DNA from: Sphagnum magellanicum | Taxonomy: Eukaryota; Streptophyta; Sphagnopsida; Sphagnales; Sphagnaceae | DNA: 64,000 nt | Assembly: GCA_021904315.1 (NCBI GenBank) | Contig: CM038924.1 | Location: 1,426,001 to 1,490,000 of the forward strand | Direction: 5' to 3' | Part shown: piece after piece, positions 25,701 through 38,680 of the stretch | Numbering within the stretch: position 1 is the stretch's first letter | How the letters are laid out: each line of letters begins with the position of its first letter | The notes under the pieces: model-generated | Database searches by the model: none | The model's input: the letters and a program-made list of their open reading frames with translations, nothing else | What the model was told of the DNA's origin: nothing | Program-made: the position numbers and the translations under genes

Positions 25701-25900
25701 TTGCACAATAAGTAGACAACCCCCCTTTCACATTACAACATCTTGTGCAATGTGTACATGAAAAACATCAAACTCCGTGCCCTTTCCATTCATTGATTTT
25801 ATAATCGTCAAAACACCTTGGTCTCTGGTACATATTGTCTGAGCTTGGATTGAAGACGTTGATTAAGCTTTCACTGCCAAATAAGGTGTTTTAAAACAAA
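22725..25900. repeat. Large dispersed repeat R2, copy 1
   Basis: Blocks in this stretch recur in the same order at 27990-30290. Examples are gaagct-aaa-tttgcagtggcttag, aaatgtacataaggggaat, and the block cttgtgcaatgtgtacatg at 25741 and 30117. A third, partial copy lies at 57690-59470. About 870 bp at 24870-25735 is missing from copy 2. The repeat is non-coding with no transposase frame; it may be a decayed retroelement or segmental duplication. Confidence 0.7.
24870..25735. other. Relatively GC-rich insertion in R2 copy 1
   Basis: The segment has higher GC and different composition (CTC/CCT-rich on the plus strand) than the surrounding repeat. It has no counterpart in R2 copy 2 around 30060-30115, so it looks like an insertion. 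No LTR ends, primer binding site or protein domain could be recognised; two short open frames are of unclear meaning. Confidence 0.45.
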
Positions 25901-26149
25901 CGAGTGTGAACCCCGTGCCTAATGCACAGGTGTGTGTCACCTAAGATGCCACCTAGGTGCTTCAGTCACCCACTTACCTTGGGGTTACACCCCTTTGTGG
26001 AGTCCAGCAAAATCTGGCATGGGGCCTTCTGCTTCACAGAATGGACCATTTTGAAGGAGTGAAATGCCTTGTGGCCATGGAAACTCAATTAAATTGCTAT
26101 TAGGTGCTCACCCAAGGCTTTGCTGGGAGCTAGAAGGATTTTTTTTTAC

Positions 26150-26740
26150 ATTTTCCTCTCGTTCCCAATGTGTTCCCTTTAAGTTCTCAATGGGTTCCCA
26201 ATATGTTGCCCAAGTTCCCAATGTATTCCCCAACATATTCTCCATAGCATCTCACTTTAATCCCATATGCTTTGGCAAATTGTTGTCCTCCTTTCACCCA
26301 TATGGGTGGGCCAAAGGGGAGGAACTCAATACTTCAAAATAGAACCTTCTATCTTGGGGAGCCTCCCTAGTTTCATTTTTTTGTGTGATGGGCCAATCAA
26401 ATTGGTTCATTGTGAAAAAAAAAAACAACAGAATTGGGAGGCACTTCATCTAATTAATAAAAGAGGTGAATAGCTAGGGTGTTCTTAGGAATGTCATAGT
26501 GTGATTCATATTAATTACATCATGGTTGCCCTCACAACTTTTTTATTTATTTTAATGGAGCCATATTGATTGGCCCACCTGCAATTGTTTTGGAACTTTG
26601 GGGCATGCCCCCAATAGAAGTACCTCTTTGGACCCCTAGTTGCAAAATAGAAACAAATGTGCACCCTTGGATTATAGTTTATTTATAGGGGAGTTTGAAC
26701 TTTGGGCAAAGCATATGGGTTAAACACCCAGGTGCTATTG
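26150..26740. repeat. Inverted pair of F1-type repeats
   Basis: About 26160-26420 resembles F1 in forward orientation (gttcccaa..., atcccatatgctttgg, gggtgggccaaaggggag, gatgggccaatcaaa-tggtt). About 26500-26740 is F1 in reverse (tgcaaaatagaaacaaatg, gaactttgggcaaagcatatggg). The two face each other about 80-100 bp apart and could fold into a long imperfect hairpin. It interrupts the join between R2 copy 1 and the 450-bp unit that follows. Confidence 0.65.
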
Positions 26741-26819
26741 GCTAACTTGCAACATTTCTGCTGCAACAACAACATCATCATCTTAAATTATTATTATTTC
26801 ATTCCTGGTTTATTTCCTT

Positions 26820-27010
26820 CCCATTCTTGGTGGGCAGAAAGCTGCAGTGTCAAATTCAGCAGAGGGATGGTGTGTAGCCGGCAACCTCGGAGCTTCCGGG
26901 TGTCAATCCGCATGGACCACCGGACGGATGGACAGAGGAGGGATGGCAGGACGGATGACGGGACGCGCGGGTTCAGGGGCGGCTTCATTTCTCATCCCGA
27001 CGTCCTTTAA
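26820..27010. other. Short GC-rich segment
   Basis: This patch has ggacggatgg-type repeats (ccaccggacggatggacag, gacggatgacgggacgc) and is far richer in GC than its surroundings. It ends where the 450-bp repeat unit starts. It may be an inserted element; no termini were recognised. Confidence 0.4.
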
Positions 27011-27490
27011 TGTATAGGATATTGCATGAAAAGCATCCTACATAAACAAGGAAATGTATGTTTTTATTTTTTACTTTTCTTCTCCATTGGGTTGTTTTTC
27101 TAATTTACATGGAAGTAAGAACAATAACAATTGCATCTTTCAAGACACATCTTGCCTTACATGTTTTTGATGTGAGTTGAGGGACATCACATCTTGTATC
27201 CTGAAAACTTTTAGATATCTAGTCTTCTAGGGTAATGTACTCAACACACTACACCAAGAATCTAAATTTTTATTGTTTTCATCAGTTAGGATTTAGATTA
27301 TTGCACAACTTTTGTCATTATTCACTTTTAACACCAAGTCTCCATTTGATCTTGTGCATAGTACATACTAGTAAGTTTTGGTCAAATTTTTCATGTAGCC
27401 AAAGTGGCCATCATGCATACAAAGATTTAGCCAAAATTAAGCATCATTTTCATATTTTTGACTACCTATTAGAACCAAATATATAAATTT
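27011..27490. repeat. Single copy of the 450-bp repeat unit
   Basis: It shares cttctccattgggttgtttttctaa, gattattgcacaacttttg, caccaagtctccatttgatcttg and ccaaagtggccatcatgcatac with the tandem array at 31240-33240 and with 30270-30690. Confidence 0.75.
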
Positions 27491-27704
27491 CATGAATTAT
27501 TTTTTTTTGGGAATTCTAGCAACTCAAAATTCCCCCCCCCCATAAAAATCACATTTTTATTTTCAGTTTTGCTAGGTAATAAAATTTTGCCTCCTAGTAG
27601 CCTAACGTCCTCCCATGATGCACACAATATGAACTTTAAACTTTTGGTGGCAAACCCCTTTTGGCTTCTAGTTCCTTAACTAACCATTGGTGTTAGATAA
27701 GTTG

Positions 27705-27775
27705 CTTCTTTTTCTACCTACATACTAACAACCTGCATGACAACCCACAAGCAGGTTGTTAGTAGGTAGGTAGTA
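27705..27775. repeat. Short perfect-stem inverted repeat
   Basis: The words ctacctacatactaacaacctgc and gcaggttgttagtaggtaggtag are separated by 15 bases and can form a stem of about 20 bp. It lies in non-coding repeat-rich DNA. It may be a foldback remnant. Confidence 0.6.
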
Positions 27776-27989
27776 AAAACGGCCCTTGACTATGTATAAA
27801 CTATCTACATACATAGTAGTTACCCATTTTCCTCCTTATCTACCTCTACATGAGACCTATTTCCTACAAAATTGGTTACCAACATGAAACCAAATATTCA
27901 CTCAGTCAAGGTTCGTACACAACTGAGTAATAAGAGGTGTCCAGTGGATGGTGAGCTGGTGTATAATGCTTTACTGTGGCCCCTGGAGG

Positions 27990-30290
27990 CTCCATCTATA
28001 GAAGCTGGAAATTTGCAGTGGCTTAGTTGGTAACAAGCTACTTAAGGGGTGTGTTGCGACCCACCCCAATTCCGGCAGACGCATTGAAGTGTGAAATGAC
28101 AGACCATTGTAATTAATTATTTGTGGGTCGATGCAAAAATGAAAATCGTCCAAAATTAAATATTTCGCACCGGGTGGTGTGAAACAAGCGCGACGATACG
28201 GTAGTACTCACTCTTCACAATGGCTTTTGCCCATACCAGCCGCTCCAAGTTGAAATGACCCATGTGACGAATTGTTCTTTAATAACTGCACAGCAGTGTT
28301 GATTGCGTTGATAACCTTAGAAAAGGGGCAAAAAGAAAAGTAAAGAAAAGCATATGTGAAGGCACATCTTCCCATTGCAAGGCACAGCAGACATTGTTCC
28401 CCCCAGCAATGCCCAGGAACGTAGGGTTACCTGGCAAGGCCCTCTGTTTCACTTGACTCTCTACTATCTATTAGTCTTTGTGATGGTGAGTCAGGCAACC
28501 TCTTTATAGGCCCACCACAGTAGTGAGTTTTTTCCACAAAGTGGGAAATTTTGGTTTTCTAGTTTAAATTTGAAGTTTTTCAAAAGATTGGCCTAAATTC
28601 TGATTGTCACATAATTGAAAAACAGAACCCTGCTGGCCAAATACAGCTTTCCTGGGGCAAGTAACCAACCTACAAGCTCTAATTCCTCTCCTGGTGCCTG
28701 AATGCATCTCATTGTACTAACTCATGTGCTGCGCTATGGAGTTCTGCATTGGTTCACATGAAAATGCACTAAAATATAACTGAATACATCTTTTAAGGAA
28801 CATCTTTGCTTTCCAGACATAAATTCAGACCTTGTACATACCTTGAGGGATTTCTACAATCTTGTAGCCTAAGTAGTAAGGAACTCAATGGCATGCCATA
28901 GTTACCTTAGCTCCTCTGAAAAAAATTACATTAGTTGTAAAAATGTTGATTTTTCCAATTATAGATTTCTTTCTTTGAACAAATTTCTTTGAACAGAAAT
29001 ACAGAATCTCACGGAGTATTGAATTTTTTTGGCATGGAATCCTGGAAACTAATTAATTTGACATGTGTTGAAGCTGCCCTTGTATATGGAGTCATCAAAC
29101 TATTTAGTGGAATATATTCCAAATTGATTAAAGTGCTTGTGCATAGAAAAGGTTACAGGTGAAGCATTTGAAGTTCAGATTTTTTGTGCAAATGTACATA
29201 AGGGGAATATAAAGAGAGCTCCTTCAAATCCCTTTATTGGCCATTTGCAAATCCTAAGGTGTCAATATGACTAGGTAATTTGGACCAGGCGTTAGCCCAT
29301 CTTTTACAATTAAAAAAAAATCAGGCGGAGCTTTGCAAAATAATTATTTGGGCACACACAAAAATTCAAGCAGATCTGGCAGTATAGGCAGTTCATTTGG
29401 GATGTGTGTAGCCAGAACAATCTTTTCACAACCAGTGCATCTGTCTGTAAAGGTTGTATATCCCTTCAGCTTAGTCTACACTGAGGTCAGTTATAAGCTG
29501 ATTTTTTCAAGGTGGCTCACCAAATGGTAGGAGTTTTTGTTTGAATGATGAAAAACATCATCCCTGATTTGGTACCAAACTTCATTTACTAAACGGGAAT
29601 CCATATTCTCAGAGTCAGTGTGGATTCTCTAATAAGGGCACAACATGGGGTTAACTTGGTAGTTTTGACACTAAAATTACACATTTCTTAAAGCACATTT
29701 TGTATGGTTGACGATTATCACACCTTGTACATAAGGAAGGACCTAACAGTTTACAATACCCATTTCTCATGATGGGTGAAAATTAGTATTGAGTCTTGAG
29801 AAGATCCACTACAACAGCACAGTGGGTGTAATATACTATCCTTTTGTTGAGAAGATCCTTGCTTGCTTTCTAAATGCTGCTCTTCTCTACCCCATAAAGA
29901 CAGTGAGACTGAACCAGTTTATATTAATGGGAGCAATAGATACAAGTTACATGACAACATATGCATTGTTGGTGCCCTTAACTTGATCATTTTAAGTATC
30001 TTGGTCTAATTGGTTCAGACCTTTCACCTGGTGCTCTGTTGGTGGCCAAAGGTATACATTGGCATTCCTTCAAGGAGACCTGATATGGGGTGATGGCTGG
30101 ACAACCCGAAGACCACATCTTGTGCAATGTGTACATGAAAAATGTCAAATTCCATACCCTTTCCATTCATCAATATTATTGTCAAAATAACTTGACCTCT
30201 GTTACATACTCTCTGATCTTTGATTGAAGTCATTGATTAAGCTTTCATTGCCAAATAACAAGCTTTCAAATATTGGATGCATGACAAGCA
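27990..30290. repeat. Large dispersed repeat R2, copy 2
   Basis: This is the second, less interrupted copy of the sequence at 22725-25900, for example cccatacca-ccgctccaagttgaa-tgaccca, ccttcaaatcc and tggtgccct-aacttgatc. It runs directly into 450-bp repeat units from about 30270, showing the original joining order. No gene is recognised. Confidence 0.7.
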
Positions 30291-30780
30291 TTCTACATAA
30301 CAACCTTAAAAGGAATGCATCTTTTAATGCTTATTTTTTCTTCTCAATTGGGTTATTTTTCTAATTTATATGGATGTAAGAATGAAACAAATGCATCTTT
30401 TAATGCACATTTGCCTTACAAGTTAGATGATGTGAGTGGAGGGACATCAGATCTCGTACCCGGAAAAACTTTTAGATATCTGGTCTTCCAGGTAATGTAC
30501 TCAACATGCAATACCTAGAATCTAAATGTTCCTTTCATTAATTAGCCTTTAGATTATTGCACAACTTTTATCTTTACTTTATTTTTCACCAAGTCTCCAT
30601 TTGATCTTGTGCACTAGCATATAGTACATACTCCTGGTTTTTGGTCAAATTTTTTATGTATCCAAAGTGGCCATCATGCATACCTCATGGCCTTGCATGA
30701 TGAACACAATATGAACCTTAATGTTTTGGTGGCAAGCCTCTTTCTATGCAAAAATACTCCATGTCCTTGAAGTCAGAATT
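30270..30780. repeat. 450-bp repeat unit attached to R2 copy 2
   Basis: A complete unit carries the same landmarks as 27011-27490 (tctcaattgggttatttttctaa, ccaaagtggccatcatgcatac at about 30662). It is followed by sequence shared with 58090-58600. Confidence 0.7.
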
Positions 30781-31235
30781 CAGTGCTCCTCCAGAGTTTT
30801 AGCACCCAAATTATAATAGTAGTGAATGCATGTTTGAAGGGATTGCATCTCGCCTTAGTTAGCCCTTCTACTTTGGAGGATTGTCAAGCCTTCCGCCATG
30901 GTCTATGTTGTGGAGGATATTTCCATTTCGTTCCAAACATCACACAAAAAAATATAGGGTTCAAATTATTGAAAAATAGTAATTTATAATATATTAAATT
31001 TATGTAAATTGGGTGTCTATAATTTATTAATAAAATATAATTAACATATTTCATTATTTCTTAACATATCAAAAAATAATAATAAGTTCAAGTGTTTGCT
31101 AAAATACACAAGGAGTGACATCCCATGGATCCATGAAGATTAAGTTGAATTTCTTGTCAAATAGCTCGACATGTTGTATCACGTGTCTAGGCTTTTCATG
31201 GGTGTCATCGAATCTAATTTTTCTTGTTTTCAGTG
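30781..31235. repeat. R2-associated segment shared with 58130-58600
   Basis: Both places contain aaattataatagtagtga, gcatgtttgaa-ggattgcatc, cttagttagcccttctact and gctcgacatgttgtatcac in the same order. It is non-coding. Confidence 0.7.
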
Positions 31236-31239
31236 AATA

Positions 31240-33240
31240 GGTTTTAGATTATTGCACAATTTTTGTCTTTACTTACTTTTAGACCAAGTCTCCATTTGAT
31301 GTTGTACACTACCACATAGTACATATTCTTGTGTTTTGGTCAATTTTTAATGTAGCCAAAGTGGCCATCATGCATACAAAGAAATAGTCAAATTTAAGGA
31401 TACCTTTAAAAATACATGTTGCATAAAAGACAATGCACATAGCAACCTTACAAGGAAATGTATATTTTCATGAGTAAATTTCCTTCTCCATTGAGTTGTT
31501 TTTAAATTTACATGGAAGTAAAACTGAAAATGAATTTTAAACCACATCTTGCCTTGCACATGAGACCATGTGATTTGAGAGACATCGTGTCTTGTGCCGT
31601 GAAAGACATTTCAACATATTGTTTTCCATGTATTGTACTCACATATTATATCTAGAATTAAAGTTTTCTTGTTTTCATTGATTAGGTTTTAGATTATTGC
31701 ACAACTTTTGTCTTTACTTACTTTTAGACCAAGTCACCATTGATTTGGTACACTACCACGTTAGTACATATTCATGTGCTTTGGTCAATTATTTTATGTA
31801 ACCAAAGTGGCCATCATGCACAAGAAGATTGAGTCAAATTGAAGCACACCTTTCAAAATGCATGTTGCATTAAAAACATCACACATAACACCCTTACAAA
31901 GAACCGTATCTTTTCATGTTTAACTTTCTTTCTCCATTGGATTGTTTTTCTAATTTTCACGGAAGTAAGAATAAAAATGAATGCATATTTTAAACCACAT
32001 CTTGCTTTACACATTTAACAATGTGACTTGGAGGTTGTCGAATCTTGTACCTTGAAAATACTTTAAACATCTTGTCTTCCATGTACCAGATTCAACAAAT
32101 TATATCTAAAATCTAATTTTTTATTGTTTTCCTAGATTAGGTTTGAGATTATTTCACAACTTTTATCTTTATTTACTTTAAACCAAGTTGCCATTGATCT
32201 TGTACACTGCCACATAATACACTTTGGTCAATTTTCATCAATTTTTTATGTAGCCAATTAAGTGGCCATCATGCATATGAAGATTGAGCCATTTATTTTA
32301 AAATACCTTTAAAAATGCATGTTGCATAAAAGACATTGCACATAACAACGTTACAAGCAAATGTATCTATTCATGATTAATTTTTCTTCTCCATTGGGTT
32401 TTTTTTTTAATTTACATGAAAGTAGAATGAAAATGAATGCATCTTTTAAACCACAAATTACTTTACACATTAGACAATGTGAGTTGGAAGCCATTAAGTG
32501 TGGTACTCTAACAATCTTTTCAACATTTCATCTTCCAAGTATTGTACTCAACATACTATACCTAGAATCTAAATTTAAATTCTTGTTTTCACTTAATAGG
32601 TTTTAAATTATTGCACAACTTTTGTCTTTACTTACTTTTAGACTAAGTTGCCATTTGATCTTGTAGATTGCCACATCATACATATTAATGGGTTTTTGTC
32701 AATTTTTTTACATAGCCTAAGTGGCCATCATGCACACAAAGATTTAACCATATTTAAGGATTTTTTTAAAATGCATGTTGCATAAAAACATTGCACATAG
32801 CAACCTTACAAGGAAATGAATATTTTCATGCTTCACTTTCCCTCTCCATTGGGTTGTTTTTCTAATTTTCATGGAAGTAAGAATGAAAATGTATCAATAT
32901 CTTAAACCACATCTTGCTTCATAGTTTAGACAATGTGAGTTGGAGGCCATCAAGTCTTGTACCTTGAAAATCTTTTAAACATTTCGTCTTCCACATACTA
33001 GACACAACACATTATACTTAGAATCTAAATTTTATTTTTTAAAATTTATTTCGTTTTAGATTATTGCAAGACTTTTGTCTTTACTTACTTTAGACTAAGT
33101 CTCCATTTGATCTTGTACACTACCACATAGTACATATTCATGTGTTTTGGTCAATTTTTTTATGTAGTCAAAGTGGCAATCATGCATATGAAGATTTAGC
33201 CAAATTTAAGCTTCATTTTGTATTTGTGGCTACTTATTAA
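31240..33240. repeat. Tandem array of ~450-bp units (about 4.5 copies)
   Basis: The landmark aagtggccatcatgca (with small changes) recurs at about 31357, 31802, 32266, 32718 and 33171, that is every 445-464 bp. Each unit also carries gattattgcacaacttttgtc, accaagt-ccatttgat, a cttctccattgggttg block and a ccacatcttgc block. The units are diverged from one another, so this is an old satellite-like expansion of a repeat that is single copy at 27011 and 30270. Confidence 0.85.
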
Positions 33241-33910
33241 AACCAAATATTCATTTTTTTAAATTGCTCAAAATGGAAAAACAAATTCAAAAAAAAATCA
33301 TTGGAATCTTGTTTCTAATCACTGCTTAACATTATGTTGTGCAAATATTTTATTTTTAAGGAATTTTAAGTTGCTTGATTTATCAAGCCTTCCACATGAT
33401 CCATGAAAATTTGGTTCAATTTTTTATTTAAAAGTTTAATATGTTGTAACATATGTTTGGCCTTTTCATGGGTGTCATTGATATTTTTTAAATATCACAA
33501 ATGTCAATTGATTTGGTGAAAGGAAAATTACATTTCATGTGATAGATTCAAAAAACATTTTCCTTTGAAATGAAGTGGTGAAAAATAACAATGACAATTT
33601 AAACTTCAATTTATTGTGTGTGTGATTGCACAATTCATTCATGTAATCATCCACTCTAACAACAATATTTTTCTACTAGTTAAAAAATTGTTGGAAAAGA
33701 AACTCATTGCTTTGTATAGGAAGAAATCATATTTTTCAAGTTGAACTTCAAAATTCACTCGAAAATTTTTTATTGCAAATGAATTGATTTGCATTTTTCA
33801 CAAACAATTTAACAATTCTTACACATCCCACCTTTCAAATCACATAATGTTCCTATGTATTAATGTTGTCCAATTTCACATCATATTTTGGATTCTGATT
33901 TAATTGTATG
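33241..33910. repeat. R2 tail shared with 58480-59470
   Basis: Shared blocks include tttttcaagttgaactt, tgatttgcatttt-cacaaac and cacatcatattttg, in the same order. This extends the large repeat beyond the 450-bp array. Confidence 0.6.
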
Positions 33911-35950
33911 ACCCATGTAAAGGGTTACATTGGTAGAACATGAACCAAACCTCAAACCAACATCCTACTAGAACTAGATTTTGGCTACAAACCAATATTG
34001 GATGGGTATTTGGTTGGGTGGGTAAGATGCTTAAGTAAGGGTCTAGTTCCATAAACCTTACCTAGAATTGAATCCAACATTTTGGAATTTAATATAAACC
34101 TAAATTGGGAATTCAACCTAATTACAAGATCCATTTTTAGAATAGATCCAAGAATTAACTAAAATATCATCATTGATTGAATCCAACACACGTCAACCCA
34201 CTTGTCTCACATTCAATTTTAGATCTTGTTAGGTTTAGGTTTTAAACTATTGAACTTTTGAACATTCTTCTTTTTATCCCTATTGAAATCGTTGTTTTCA
34301 ATCAATTATGTGTTTTCTTATTTTTTAAGAACCTTTGTTTAACATCATTCATTATAAGATCCAAATACCACACCAAAGGCATTTTTCTTCTTATTTCTTG
34401 TTAATGTTGTTGTTGAGCTTGCTCAGGTTTGTGGTAAATCTCCAAAAAAATTCTTTTAGCAACTTTGACAACTTCTAGGTACGTTGTCACCCTTCTCTTT
34501 TTTTGTTTTTCATGCCTTGATTGTTTTTTCCCTTGCACCATTTTTTGTTAAAATGTATTTTCATTATTTCCACTTATATAATGTTTTGCAATGAATGTCA
34601 ATGTTAACTAATAAAAATCATTGTCACAAAATTATTTATAGGGGAAAATAATCAAAGGTTAATTCCAAAATGGAATTCCAAAAAATATATATATTAATGG
34701 GGTGCAATCATACTAACATGTACCATTAGTAGTCGTAACCATTGCTTTATTTTTTGAACTTTGAATTGTAAAAATTATTAATAATAATAATAAATAAATA
34801 TAATTTTATAAAATGTTATTGTGAATACATTATGTACATGCCATAACATTTTGGAATCAATCTAATCAGTGAAAAATACGTATAAGGATTTTTAAAGTTT
34901 TGTAACAATTGTTTAAAAGCTACTTAAAAACAATTTAAAAGAAGTTTTCACACTAAAAGCACAATTTGAAAATAATTTTTTATGACATATTTTGGGATTT
35001 TTTAATATACACCTTAACATAATAACATTGAGACTACTTTAAATATTTTTAATTTATTTTGAAAGACATATTAAACAAAATTCAAAAATATTCTTTAAAA
35101 AAAACAATGGTCTTAGGGGGCACGTGTGACTCTTAATAGTGTGGTTGGACCCAATGGGTACATTTGTCAGTTTAGTTGGCTTACAAGGCCTATTTGTACT
35201 TAATTATTTTTTTATTAATGGTGGGTTTGGACTTATCATTTCCTATTTATTAAGAGAAGAAACCACCACTAAAATAATTAGTTCTTAAGGATAGGGTGGT
35301 TAGCATTAATTTGCCAATAACTAAGGATTTATGCAAGAGATGGAGATAAGTTGACCTTGAAAGATAAAATGAAAAAATCTAAAAATATATGAAAAAAACC
35401 CATGTGTATAGGTGGGCTCAATTGGTCATTCTTTGTGTTCATGTATTTTTGCAAATCAAAGTTGTTGCCATGTGTGTTTTCAAAGTTTTTACATCATGCT
35501 TGGGTTTACAATAAACCTCTGAAAAAGTGATTTTAATAACCTTCCAATTTTTTTATTGTTATTGTGTTTATATTGTAATGAAAAGAACATACAAACTTTC
35601 TATTCTTTCACCCCTTCCATTTTTTTGTTGTTGTGTTTGTATTGAAAGTGTTTTGTCTTCTTTCACACAAGAGCATTTGAAAACAATGAGTAATATGGTG
35701 AATTTGTGTCTCTCGTTAAAAGTATTATTGAAGGATCACAAGAAGCATAAAATCTCGAAGGAGATTCATCTTGGCCACTTCTTATTTCACAACTTCTAGC
35801 CAACTAAAGTATATGATATCCTTGGCATTACAATGCAAATTATTAAGGGTTTTTGGCTGCCAACATGATGGTGCACAAATTTATTTTTATAATCCTCAAA
35901 TCATACAATGTATTGTTTGTTAATACAATCCAATTGATATCAATGCTAAA
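33911..35950. other. AT-rich intergenic sequence
   Basis: No convincing gene was found. A plus-strand open frame at 35527-35799 is cysteine/phenylalanine-rich from a low-complexity start and has no recognised domain; it may be upstream sequence of the hAT relic that follows. Confidence 0.5.
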
Positions 35951-36949
35951 AATGTTTCCCACGGAAAAAATAAGGGCCTTGTGAACTATAACAAAGATAA
36001 TGGTACATCTTTGAAAAAATAAAATAAGGAAGAATATCCTTCCTTCTATGATTTCATCATGTTTTTTAACAACCAATAACCTTATAACAAAAGTAACCTT
36101 GCACAACATGCCATTTTTGAAAACTTGGTCTTATACATTTTGAAAGGTAACCATTTGTTGTCCTCTATTGAGAATCCACAACTAAGGTGTATGGTTTTAA
36201 AAATGGAAAACCTCCCACAAAAGGAACTTCACATGTTGTGTTTCCATTTCAACATCAAATAATGACAAATGTGCTACCAAACATCATGGAAAAAATTGAA
36301 AGTATATATTTTGCCCTCACATGTTTCATGCATTACTTGCATAATGTTTTTTGATCTTTGGATGTCTTGTGGTGGACATCAAACCTTTGCCGTGGTTGTC
36401 AAATCTATTACCAATTCATGAAAGGCCACATGCCACAATGGGAATTTTTGGGGTGCATAACAAAACAAGTGCAAGCATGGTAAACTAAATATGGGTCTTA
36501 TTTGACTCTTTTGGTTTATTCAACAAAATCATTGCTTATGTCAAGGATGAAAGGTTGAATCTAAGTACCTTGACTTTGGCATTGACAAGTGTTGTTACTT
36601 GTTCTTTTCAATTATCTAACCCATTTGTGAAGATCACGTTTTGGCCATTTCATGTCAAAAACATGTCAATATGCACTACCACAATTCATGGTTTTTTTTA
36701 ATTACATAAAAACAAATCACCTAATCAATATGGACAAATCAATTTGGATTTTCCAACATGATTAGGTAGTCAATTTGGACCTTTTCATTTCAACTAATAG
36801 AGTGACTGACAAAGTGACTAACTATTTAACTAGTAGGTAGTCGACCATTTGACTAGGTCAAATTTATACATAAATTAAAATCATTTTATGGATTTTTTTT
36901 TAATTAATAAGTAGGTAGGTAAGTAGGTAGTAAATAGGTCCAAGTAAGT

Positions 36950-37155
36950 CGAAAAAAGGCATTTAAAAAGGTAGGTGCTAACCTAGCCTAGCCTACCTAA
37001 CTTAATCTAACCAAACCTCACTAAACTACCTTAGTCTAACCTACCTACCTTAGCCTTTTAAGCATGCACATAGGTTGCAAATGTTAGGAATTGAACCCCA
37101 AACCTTCACAATAATAAACCAAGTCCTTACCAATCGACTACACCATCAAAAGAGT
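36950..37155 (-). mobile_element. tRNA-derived SINE-like element
   Basis: On the minus strand TGGTGTAGTCG (37145-37135) matches the pol III A box and GGTTCAATTCC (37097-37087) matches the B box, with 37 bases between them. The intervening sequence resembles a tRNA-derived SINE head rather than a functional tRNA, because no cloverleaf with proper stems could be drawn. The downstream part (to about 36950) is taggtt-rich. It lies inside the insert that splits the hAT relic. Confidence 0.55.
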
Positions 37156-37204
37156 TTGACTTTTGTCAAGTTTTTTATTTCACATGTTTATTTCATATCA
37201 CTAA

Positions 37205-37965
37205 ATATAATAACTAAACCTGAATGACAACTGGTGGTTAAAATTGAGCTAAACATAATGATTAAATCAAATGCTTAAACCTAATGACTAAACTTAATGA
37301 CTTAATGTAATGGCTAAACATAATGGTTAAACCTTAGCTAAACTTAATGATTTAATTTAGTGATTAAACATAGTGGCTAAACCTAGTTGATAAACCTAAT
37401 GGTTAAATTTCATGGTCAAATTTTGGTTATACTTAGTGGCTAAATGTAATGATTAAACATAATGATTAAACCTTGGTTAAACATAAGGACTAAACATAAG
37501 TTCAATCTAGTTGCTAAGTTTAGTGTTTAAACATAATGATTAAAATTTGGTTAAACATAATGGCTAAAATTAGGCTAAACCTAGTGGTTAAATATAATGA
37601 GCCAACTTAAGTTGAACTTAGTGAATAAATTTAATGGTTAAACATAGTGCCTAAATTTAAGTTATACTTAATGGTTATACATAATGCACAAACTTAAGTT
37701 ATACATAGTGCCGAATCTAATTATGGTTCAACTTAGGCTAAATTTAATGCCAAATCTAATGGCTAAGCATAATGATTAAATTTTAATTAAACCTAATGGC
37801 TAATTTTTGGGTAAACCTAGTGGTTAAACATAGTAATGCCAAATTTAATGGTTAAACATAGTGGCTAAATTTAAGTTAAATTTGATGGCTAATTTTGGGT
37901 AAACCTAATGGCTAAACATAGTGGTTAAACATAATGGCTAAACCTAGTGATTAAACTTAGATATG
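37205..37965. repeat. 13-bp minisatellite, second array
   Basis: Diverged units of the ggttaaacataat and ggctaaacctagt type are the same as at 11875-12375 and in the same orientation. They are again followed by gtaag/gtag tracts and the ttgattaa-ccatttt repeat. Confidence 0.85.
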
Positions 37966-38051
37966 TAAATGGGGGGATAAATAAGTAAATAATATGTAAG
38001 TATGTAGATAGGTAAACTTAAATAAATTATATGAAAATGAAAAAATATAAA

Positions 38052-38680
38052 TAGGGGGCAAAAGCATGGTAAAGTATTAAAAAAAACAAGTGTTTCCATT
38101 TTTATCTTGTGTCATGCATATAAATGCCATAAAGTAACATCAAAATGGATGGAAGTATGAAAGAATACCCTTGGTGCCCTCTATTACATTTGTAGGAATC
38201 TATTTTGAAAAGATTAAAAACAAATCAATTCTAAAAGTAGGAAAAACAATCCCCATTTACAACATGGCAAATTTGTGATTTGGGAATCCTTAACACATCT
38301 AATTTAATGAAACATATTGATATTATGTAAGGATATAAAAACAACTATAGTTTTAGAGTCCCCATAAAAAAATATTTTATTTTTTATTTGTTAGAACCTA
38401 CTTACCACATACTTTACAAAAGTCCATAATGCAAAAAATAGATGAAAAATAAATTATAAAATCTACTTGTATTTTTTAAAATCTACTTTCAACCTACTTT
38501 TACAATGTGGAGTTTGGAAGTTAATGCACAATAATGAAAAATTGTCTTGTCTTTAATCATTAAAGTGAAAATATTCCACATACAAATGGTTTATGATGAA
38601 TTTTATTGTTATTTTCTTTTTACTTATCAAATAAATTGTCAAGGAAATTTAATTGACTACTTTACCATGCTTATGCCCTA
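38052..38680. mobile_element. MITE with ~22-bp terminal inverted repeats
   Basis: The left end TAGGGGGCAAAAGCATGG and the right end CCATGCTTATGCCCTA are inverted repeats extending through the aaagta/tacttt step. The element is 629 bp and non-coding. The corresponding site of the sister composite repeat (near 12430) lacks it, so it is a clean presence/absence insertion. TA may be the target duplication (element then 38054-38678). Superfamily is not certain. Confidence 0.7.

Noticed and set aside
37060-37155. Functional tRNA gene
   Set aside because: Boxes A and B fit, but no cloverleaf with paired acceptor and anticodon stems could be drawn; a SINE is more likely.
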